Below, in pieces: positions 7,473-12,484 of a stretch of 12,484 nucleotides of DNA (position 1 is the stretch's first letter; each line of letters starts with the position of its first letter). The position numbers were made by a program, and so were the translations under genes. Source of the DNA: CAYNYM01 sp049366815 (GTDB lineage Bacteria; Desulfobacterota; DSM-4660; Desulfatiglandales; HGW-15); contig JBMNCO010000070.1 of NCBI GenBank assembly GCA_049366815.1, forward strand, positions 1 through 12,484, written 5' to 3'. The notes under the pieces were generated by a model. The model saw only the letters and a program-made list of their open reading frames with translations. It did no database searches and was not told where the DNA came from.

Positions 7473-8642
7473 TCATGCCTTTTTTCGATACAGAAAGGTG
7501 TAAAGGACAATGGTCGCGAGGATCACCGCCGCCATCATTAAATACAGGCCGCGATACCCTGTAAACGGGACCAACGACCCGAATAGATAAGGTCCGACGC
7601 CGAACCCTACGTCAAGAAACATATAATAGGTAGCCGTTGCAAGTCCCAATCTGTTGGGCGGAGCCCCTTTTATGGAAATCGCCTGACCACAGGACAGAAA
7701 ATTGCCCCAGCCTAGGCCGATTACTGCCCCGGACAGCAATAGGGTCAATCCATGGTTGGTTTTACCGAGCAAAAACATACCGATCGCAAAAATTACGAGG
7801 CAGGGGTAGACAACGAAATTCGCCCCCTTCGCGTCGAGTAAGCGTCCGGAAAAGGGCCTTGAAATGATGACCGCGACCGCATAGACAACAAAGAAAAAGC
7901 TCGCCGCTTCTTCCAGGTGAAGATCTTGACTGTACAATGATATGAAAGTGAGTACGGATGAATAATTAAAACCCATGATCAATACGATAATGGAGATCGG
8001 TATCGCCGTAACTTCAAGAAAACTTGAGATGCGAAAACCCCTCGCATCCTCTGTTTGATCCTGATCGGGACCCTTACGGGCAGGCTGACTGATCATAAAA
8101 GATATCCCAAAACCGACGGCCGCTATTCCTGACGTAACCAGAAAAATCGTATTGAAATCCACACGCTGACTTAACATGATTCCGATCAGAGGGCCCAGGG
8201 CTGTGGCCAGTATTTGACTCATACTGTAATAACCGATGCCTTCTCCGCGTCTCTTGTCAGGGATGATCTGGGCGACGATCGTCCCGGTAGCTGTGCTTGC
8301 CACCCCGTAAGCCGCCCCGTGGAGGAACCTGATTATTGCCAGCAGCGGCAGGTTGAGGGCGGCGAAATAGGCCGCGGATGTGACAATAAAAAACAGTGTG
8401 CCCGCTATTAGGACCTTCCTGCTCCCGATATCTTCAACAACACGTCCGGTCATGAACCGACCGATCAGAATCCCAATAATAAAAATCCCCGAAACAAGAC
8501 CCGCCATGCCTGTGGAAGCCTGGAATTTGTCCACGGCGTAGGCGGCGATAATGACCATCAATAAGTAAAAAACCATGTATATCAGGAAATTGGTCAAAGC
8601 GATTATGACAAAATCTTTCGTCCAGAGCCTTTCCTCATCCAT
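7473..8642 (-). CDS. MFS transporter, drug/metabolite exporter type
   Basis: The 389-residue, strongly hydrophobic protein has about twelve membrane segments in two halves, separated by a polar loop near residues 187-206 (RKGPDQDQTEDARG). A motif A-like loop between segments 2 and 3 has G66, D71, G73, R75 and K76, with a weaker echo at GRLLDAKG (266-273). ALGPLIG (148-154) in segment 5 fits the GP-containing motif C of proton antiporters, suggesting export by proton exchange at the inner membrane. The substrate cannot be read from the sequence. The start is preceded on the minus strand by AAAGGAAG. The gene converges on the phosphorylase and is transcribed alone; its upstream DNA is occupied by the nested elements. 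Confidence 0.88.
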   Translation of the reverse strand: MDEERLWTKDFVIIALTNFLIYMVFYLLMVIIAAYAVDKFQASTGMAGLVSGIFIIGILIGRFMTGRVVEDIGSRKVLIAGTLFFIVTSAAYFAALNLPLLAIIRFLHGAAYGVASTATGTIVAQIIPDKRRGEGIGYYSMSQILATALGPLIGIMLSQRVDFNTIFLVTSGIAAVGFGISFMISQPARKGPDQDQTEDARGFRISSFLEVTAIPISIIVLIMGFNYSSVLTFISLYSQDLHLEEAASFFFVVYAVAVIISRPFSGRLLDAKGANFVVYPCLVIFAIGMFLLGKTNHGLTLLLSGAVIGLGWGNFLSCGQAISIKGAPPNRLGLATATYYMFLDVGFGVGPYLFGSLVPFTGYRGLYLMMAAVILATIVLYTFLYRKKA

Positions 8643-8747
8643 GTTGTCTTCCTTTCAGAGATCATCCGTATCATAGGTGTCCAAAAAAAGTCCCCCTATT
8701 CGGCCTCATTTAGATCAGGCTGCTGGTGGTGGAAAACTCTCATTTTC

Positions 8748-8991
8748 GTAACATTTTAGCCCTTTGAAAAATTCGAACGGAAATCATGCACCCTTTCTTA
8801 CGTTCCAAAGCTCCCGGACTGGTCTTTTTTGCGATTTATCCATGGGGGAGTTCTGCCCCCTCCCCATTCTCGACTTCGTCGAGCTGGGGTTTCCCCCACG
8901 GATAAATCGCAAAAAGACGGCGTCCTCCCGCTGGTCACTTCAGAAAGGGAGCATGATTTCCACACAGTTATTGGAAAGGCCTAAATTCATA
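8748..8991. mobile_element. MITE-like element family 1, copy B (interrupted)
   Basis: This second copy has ends TAACATTTTAGCCCTTT (8749-8765) and AAAGGCCTAAATTCATA (8975-8991). The inner inverted repeat lies at 8783-8798 and 8942-8957. It is flanked by an exact direct repeat, CTCATTTTCG at 8739-8748 and 8992-9001 (12 bases match if the shared TA is counted), which looks like a 9-10 bp target duplication. Its centre is broken by about 110 bases absent from copy A. Without that insert the two copies have the same length and near-identical sequence. Confidence 0.8.
8822..8918. mobile_element. Palindromic element nested inside copy B (family 2)
   Basis: The arms at 8822-8848 and 8893-8918 are inverted repeats differing by one base and one indel, with the shared core TTGCGATTTATCC. 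The centre forms a further hairpin, CTCGAC (8869-8874) with GTCGAG (8878-8883), closed by CCCCA/TGGGG. The insert splits the family 1 element exactly where copy A is continuous. CTGGTC recurs at 8819-8824 and 8931-8936, and CTCCCG at 8811-8816 and 8925-8930, so a 6-bp duplication is plausible but the exact edges are ambiguous. There is no coding capacity, and transcribed RNA would fold into one long stem. Confidence 0.75.
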
Positions 8992-9003
8992 CTCATTTTC
9001 GTA

Positions 9004-9421
9004 TTGAGGCCCCCTACCGGGCAGCGTAAAGCAGGGGACCATTCTATTTTGGATAGGGCTGAATCAGCAGATCCTTCTCCTCAACACGGGCCCGCCTGCG
9101 CGCGTCAAACTCAATACCAATAAAATCCACAATGGCATATCTCTTGCAGAAAATTTATTCCTGGAAGATTTGCTCTCAGGAAAAAAACCGCCACGGACAA
9201 GGAATTTTCGAATTTCCAGGAGACGGTGAAACGGAACGAACATCACATTGCATTCAGCTTTAGCTTGCGCAAATAACGTTGTCAACGAACTTTTAAAAGC
9301 GGCGCCTTGTCCTGTACTTGGTATCTGAGGCCGGCGCCTCACATCAGGCTGTGATTATTTTCCGCGACCGTGAATGAGCATACCGTGCCGCACTGAACGA
9401 TCCGCAATCGCGTGAAGATCA
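9004..9421. other. Gene-free stretch, no recognised content
   Basis: Between the nested elements and the structured segment before the ABM gene, no reading frame has both a ribosome binding site and a recognisable protein. A minus-strand frame of 92 codons (9064-9342) is low-complexity in character and matches no family I know. The only visible structure is a short palindrome, CGTTGTCAACG (9277-9287). The stretch may be decayed sequence. Confidence 0.4.
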
Positions 9422-9485
9422 CCGGGGCATGAAACCATTCCCTCCAGTCGGAGGAGGCTTATTTCCGGAAGGATCCTCGCCCCGG
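9422..9485 (+). promoter_or_regulatory. Possible structured leader ahead of the ABM gene
   Basis: CCGGGGC (9422-9428) and GCCCCGG (9479-9485) would close a 64-nt domain. Inside it, CCTCC (9441-9445) pairs with GGAGG (9450-9454), and the same GGAGGA can alternatively pair with TCCTC (9474-9478). It ends 55 nt before the start codon at 9541. I do not recognise it as a known riboswitch class. Confidence 0.3.
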
Positions 9486-9507
9486 CCTTGCATTACTACT
9501 TGACGTC

Positions 9508-9521
9508 TTGATTTTGATCAT
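9508..9521. promoter_or_regulatory. FNR/CRP-like palindrome before the ABM gene
   Basis: TTGATTTTGATCAT matches the FNR-type consensus TTGAT-N4-ATCAA at nine of ten fixed positions. It lies 20-33 nt before the ATG at 9541, immediately ahead of the ribosome binding site. That position suits repression, or a regulator site overlapping a start point, better than classic activation. Confidence 0.3.
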
Positions 9522-9540
9522 TGAGTCGAAGGAGAAATCC

Positions 9541-9915
9541 ATGATAAACATGATGAAGATGATGGTCACGGTGAAACTGCAGGATGGAAAACAAAAGGAG
9601 TTCATACAGACATTTGAGTTCTTGAAGGATGACGGAGAGACACATCAGGGGTTAAGAGGATCTCAGTTGAACCAGGAAGTCGATGACAAGACCTGTTTTA
9701 CCCTCATTTACCTGTGGGAGTCGCAGGAACATTTGGTCCGGTATCTGGGAAGCGAGGAGTACAAGGTGTTGCTCGGAGCCATCGAGGTTCTGGGTGAAAA
9801 ATCACAGATCCGTTGTGAGGAAATTTCCGATGTGGATTACGGCACCCAAACCACACCGAAAGACGTTGCAATGGAAATTCTCATGGCGGACAAAAGGAAA
9901 GAACAGGGGCATTGA
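9541..9915 (+). CDS. ABM-domain protein (antibiotic biosynthesis monooxygenase-like)
   Basis: The 124-residue protein fits the dimeric alpha/beta barrel of the ABM superfamily. It has a leading strand MMVTVKLQDGK, a helix containing KEFIQTFEFLKDD, a central strand TCFTLIYLWESQEHLVRYLGS and a second helix EYKVLLGAIEVL. Members include small quinone-type monooxygenases and heme-related or stress proteins, so the reaction cannot be assigned. There is no signal peptide or membrane segment. The ATG at 9541 has AAGGAG six bases upstream; an in-frame TTG at 9508 lacks support. It is a single plus-strand gene facing the cytochrome operon, with a possible structured leader and an FNR-like palindrome upstream. 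Confidence 0.7.
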   Translation: MINMMKMMVTVKLQDGKQKEFIQTFEFLKDDGETHQGLRGSQLNQEVDDKTCFTLIYLWESQEHLVRYLGSEEYKVLLGAIEVLGEKSQIRCEEISDVDYGTQTTPKDVAMEILMADKRKEQGH

Positions 9916-10089
9916 CCGCTTTCACGATTGTCCGCCTGCTTGGTCACAAACCCGACAAAGGGATATAAACGGGAAACAGCCTGTATCGCCCGGCAAGATA
10001 CATGGATCGCTCTCGACATCCTGACCGGAAACGCGGCCGTACGCCTGACGTAAGTCACGTCCGTCAGACAAAGGAGAAAAGATGTTTCA

Positions 10090-10133
10090 CCGCTCCCCCT
10101 CTTGTCTTTTTCCCAGGTCAAAGGGGGGAGCGG
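10090..10133. terminator. 10-bp hairpin between convergent genes
   Basis: CCGCTCCCCC (10090-10099) and GGGGGAGCGG (10124-10133) form a perfect stem with a 24-nt loop. It lies between the ABM gene and the end of the cytochrome gene at 10147, and TTTT follows shortly on both strands. It probably serves as a bidirectional terminator, although the T-tracts are short and not directly adjacent. Confidence 0.5.
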
Positions 10134-10146
10134 CATGTTTTGCAGA

Positions 10147-10689
10147 TCAGGGTGTCACAAATTCAAACGAATGGCACTCGTTGCAGAAATTTTCTGATTT
10201 CTTGTGCTGATGATGACACAGATCGCAGTCAAGTTCCGATCCATAATGGGGAGAGTCATGAGGGTTCGGTTCTATGGCCGCCGTCATTTCCGCCACGTTC
10301 CGGAGCGGTCCATGGCATTCAAGACATTTCTTCGTCAACACGACCTCCTTGGGATCCTCCATGTTCTCATGGCAATCGCCGCAGGCTGTCCCTGCAAGAT
10401 GATGCACATGACTTCCCGGAAGCTTGCCTTTCAAATGCAGCGCCTCCTGATTGTGGCACTTCCTGCACCCATCCATAGTCATTTCGATTGTGGCCGGGTG
10501 ACCTTCGGGGAGGACTTTCTCCCCTATGTGACACGCTATGCAGTCCCCGGCCGCAGCGGTTTTATCCCTCTTGGTCTCAGCCCAGGACTGCACCTGCAGC
10601 CCGAAAAGCCAAACAGGGCCGATGACCGCAAAACAACAGGATAACACTACGATACAAATCAAGTTATGGTGTCGACTCTTCCTTCTCAT
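10147..10689 (-). CDS. Periplasmic hexaheme c-type cytochrome (FccA tetraheme-like)
   Basis: The 180-residue exported cytochrome has a Sec-type signal peptide: charged start, hydrophobic core at about 10-30, probable cleavage after QSWA near 37. It carries six CXXCH heme sites at residues 50, 75, 103, 122, 155 and 169, plus many extra histidines for bis-His ligation. From memory, the last four sites and their spacing, including CLECHG, a VAE stretch and the terminal CNECHSFEF, closely resemble the tetraheme domain of Shewanella fumarate reductase FccA. The first two sites are then an N-terminal addition. It starts 43 nt after the flavoprotein gene with GAGGA upstream, so the two are almost certainly one operon. 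The likely role is to carry electrons from the quinol/cytochrome pool to the flavoprotein. Confidence 0.9.
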   Translation of the reverse strand: MRRKSRHHNLICIVVLSCCFAVIGPVWLFGLQVQSWAETKRDKTAAAGDCIACHIGEKVLPEGHPATIEMTMDGCRKCHNQEALHLKGKLPGSHVHHLAGTACGDCHENMEDPKEVVLTKKCLECHGPLRNVAEMTAAIEPNPHDSPHYGSELDCDLCHHQHKKSENFCNECHSFEFVTP

Positions 10690-10732
10690 CGTGCTGATCC
10701 TCAGCTCACGACCCCGAACATCCGGGGTGTTT

Positions 10733-12232
10733 TTAACCCTTGGCTCCGCTTTTCCCGGCTATGCGACCGTCCACAAGACACCGAGTCAGGGAGGCCCCGC
10801 CTACATAATCGCCGAGAAAATACCCGCCGACGCACTCTCCGGCTGCATAGAGCCCATGAATCGGTTGCCCGTCCGCCTGGAGCGCCTGACGATTGGCGTC
10901 AACCTTGATACCACCGAAGGTCAGTGTGATGCCGGGCTTAAGCGGGTAAAGCGCATAGAACGGCGAAGCATCAATTTTGGAGGCCAGATCCTTTTTGGGC
11001 GGTTCTGCACCGAGTGCCTGATTATCCTTCACGGCAGCATTGAATTTCTGAATGGTGTCGATCATTGCGCCTGCAGGGGCGTTTATTTTTGCGGCCAGTT
11101 GTTCCAGGGTGTCCGCCTTGACCGGCTCGATGCCGTACCCTGCGAACTGCTCGATAACGGCCTTACCCTCCGGCCGATCTGCGATTTCCTGGTCAAATAC
11201 GAGCGCCACCTCCAGACCAGGCTGGGACATCGCCGCCTTTCCATGGGCAACGTACCCCAGCGATTCGTCCACATACCGCTGACCGTTCCGGTTGATTCCG
11301 ACACAGTAGGGAAGCAGTCGGAAGGGGTTTGCAGCCGCTGTGTTTTTGGGATGCACGGCTCCTACGTGTATCCCGTCAAGGCCGGCCATCTGCACCAACA
11401 CCGCCCCGGCATTTGCCGCCATGGTGTGGCCTTCACCCGTGGCCCATTTGACCCCGCGAACCATAGACTCATCAGCGTCGGCTCCGACCCATTTTTCCAG
11501 CATCTGCACGTTTCCGGCAAATCCCCCGGTGGTAATTACAGTTGACCCTGCCCGGAGATCAACGAACCCTTCTTTCGTCGCCGCCCTCACTCCAGCAATA
11601 CGTCCGGATGAATCTATGAGCAGCTCCCTGGCTTTCGTGTCATAGTAAACAACCGTTCCCATATCTTCGCACTTGCTGCGAACGGCATCCAGCAGCTTGG
11701 GCATCCCCCGGTACCAGCCGGGAGTGGCGACACAGACATTCACATGATACGGTGGAAACGGTGCCGGATCCGTGAATTCCACCCCATGGCCCGTGAGCCA
11801 GTCGATATCCGCGAGAATGTTTTCTGCAAGGCTTTCGGTCAGACCCTTGTCCGCTCGATAGCCGCTCTTTTTCATAAAATCCTCGATGAATAATTCCTTG
11901 GCCTCCCCGGTATCCCCCGTCGGGATACAGAATCCTCCACCGGCAATACGCGAGTTTCCTCCTGAGAGTACTTTTCGCTGTTTTTCGAGCACCGCGACCT
12001 TGGCACCCGTCTCCGCTGCAGCGAGTGCTGCCGCCAGGCCGGCCATTCCGTGCCCGACCACAACCAGATCATAATTCTTGGTCATGGGTTCCGGCCCGAC
12101 AAATGTCGCGGCCCCGACCAGACGCGCGGGAATCGGCGCAACCGCAAGCATTGTTCCGATGCCAAGACCGTATTTCAAAAAATCCCGCCGCGTTACCTTC
12201 CGGTTTCCTGCACCGGCTCTATCCTGTTTCAT
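10733..12232 (-). CDS. Tat-exported FAD flavoprotein, fumarate reductase superfamily
   Basis: From the ATG at 12232, preceded on the minus strand by GAGGGGGG, the product is 499 residues. TRRDFLK (14-20) followed by a hydrophobic stretch is a twin-arginine signal, so the enzyme is exported folded with FAD. VVVGHGMAG (57-65) is the FAD Rossmann motif; GGNSRIAGGG and the late GLYAAGECVGG complete an FAD_binding_2 fold. It has no heme motif; the partner cytochrome is the next gene. By alignment from memory with Shewanella FccA, His504 falls on Leu437, Arg544 on Tyr476, and the Arg402 segment becomes DESLGYVAHGKAA, so fumarate reduction is unlikely. The GDYVGGASL segment recalls tricarballylate dehydrogenase-type and steroid dehydrogenase relatives. 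The substrate is unknown; it is probably a periplasmic reductase or dehydrogenase. Confidence 0.88.
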   Translation of the reverse strand: MKQDRAGAGNRKVTRRDFLKYGLGIGTMLAVAPIPARLVGAATFVGPEPMTKNYDLVVVGHGMAGLAAALAAAETGAKVAVLEKQRKVLSGGNSRIAGGGFCIPTGDTGEAKELFIEDFMKKSGYRADKGLTESLAENILADIDWLTGHGVEFTDPAPFPPYHVNVCVATPGWYRGMPKLLDAVRSKCEDMGTVVYYDTKARELLIDSSGRIAGVRAATKEGFVDLRAGSTVITTGGFAGNVQMLEKWVGADADESMVRGVKWATGEGHTMAANAGAVLVQMAGLDGIHVGAVHPKNTAAANPFRLLPYCVGINRNGQRYVDESLGYVAHGKAAMSQPGLEVALVFDQEIADRPEGKAVIEQFAGYGIEPVKADTLEQLAAKINAPAGAMIDTIQKFNAAVKDNQALGAEPPKKDLASKIDASPFYALYPLKPGITLTFGGIKVDANRQALQADGQPIHGLYAAGECVGGYFLGDYVGGASLTRCLVDGRIAGKSGAKG

Positions 12233-12484
12233 TTTTTTACCCCCCTCTCTTTTTAGTGGTTTAAAATTGACCCCAACGTCGCATAAAAAACCGGGTTGAA
12301 CAGGATGAAAATGAAAGAACAGCAACACACTTTGGCGTTTTCATGGATGTATCCGGAAACCATTTTTTTAATGGTAAAATCAAGCCATGCTGCATGTCAA
12401 GTTATCTCGAATTGAACCTTCCTGTGGGCTGGTGGAGAATGCCCGGCACCATCGGGGGGAAAAGCACATTCCAGGCCCAAAAAT
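12233..12484. other. Upstream region of the flavocytochrome operon
   Basis: This stretch should hold the promoter of the minus-strand operon, but no convincing -35/-10 pair is visible. ACCATT (12359-12364) and AATGGT (12370-12375) form a 6-bp inverted repeat. A TTGACA hexamer lies on the minus strand near 12396-12401 without a good partner. No gene is seen to the window end. Confidence 0.35.

Noticed and set aside
8764..9123. 119-codon plus-strand frame across the nested elements
   Set aside because: It reads through both palindromic elements, has no protein-like features and shares only the MISTQLLER stretch with the other element copy.
10538..11545. 335-codon plus-strand frame opposite the flavoprotein and cytochrome
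   Set aside because: It runs antisense through the FAD fold and the cytochrome start; the minus-strand proteins carry all the recognisable motifs.
12233..12328. 32-codon N-terminal extension of the flavoprotein
   Set aside because: The twin-arginine signal normally lies near the N terminus, and a strong ribosome site precedes the ATG at 12232.

Overview
The window looks like chromosomal DNA from an anaerobic, probably deltaproteobacterial (Desulfobacterota-type) organism. This is inferred from moderately high GC, housekeeping enzymes with ordinary bacterial motifs, and a periplasmic Tat flavoprotein encoded next to a multiheme c-type cytochrome. No rRNA, tRNA, CRISPR array or intact transposase gene was seen.

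Layout. Positions 1-600 hold no gene but are rich in inverted repeats, including a 148-bp repeat-bounded element (340-487). Three housekeeping genes follow on the plus strand: NADP-type isocitrate dehydrogenase (icd, 601-1818), adenylosuccinate synthetase (purA, 1873-3168) and the tRNA-modifying flavoprotein MnmG (mnmG, 3415-5307). A 131-bp miniature inverted-repeat element (copy A) sits between purA and mnmG. After a terminator hairpin that abuts the next ribosome binding site comes a GH13 sugar phosphorylase, probably glucosylglycerate phosphorylase (5413-7299). A convergent MFS exporter lies on the minus strand (7473-8642).

Positions 8643-9540 are gene-free. They hold a second copy (B) of the miniature element, interrupted by a different palindromic element. 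Beyond that are a structured segment and an FNR-like palindrome just ahead of a small ABM-domain protein (9541-9915). The last part is a two-gene minus-strand operon: a Tat-exported FAD flavoprotein of the fumarate reductase superfamily (10733-12232), followed by a six-heme cytochrome c (10147-10689).

How the genes work together. icd, purA and mnmG act in the TCA cycle, purine synthesis and tRNA wobble modification; their adjacency probably reflects co-orientation rather than one pathway. The flavoprotein and cytochrome most likely form a split flavocytochrome c, in which periplasmic hemes pass electrons to a flavin active site. Residues that bind dicarboxylate in Shewanella fumarate reductase appear to be replaced, so the electron acceptor is probably not fumarate. 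This pair, and the nested non-autonomous elements with visible target duplications, are the most interesting content.
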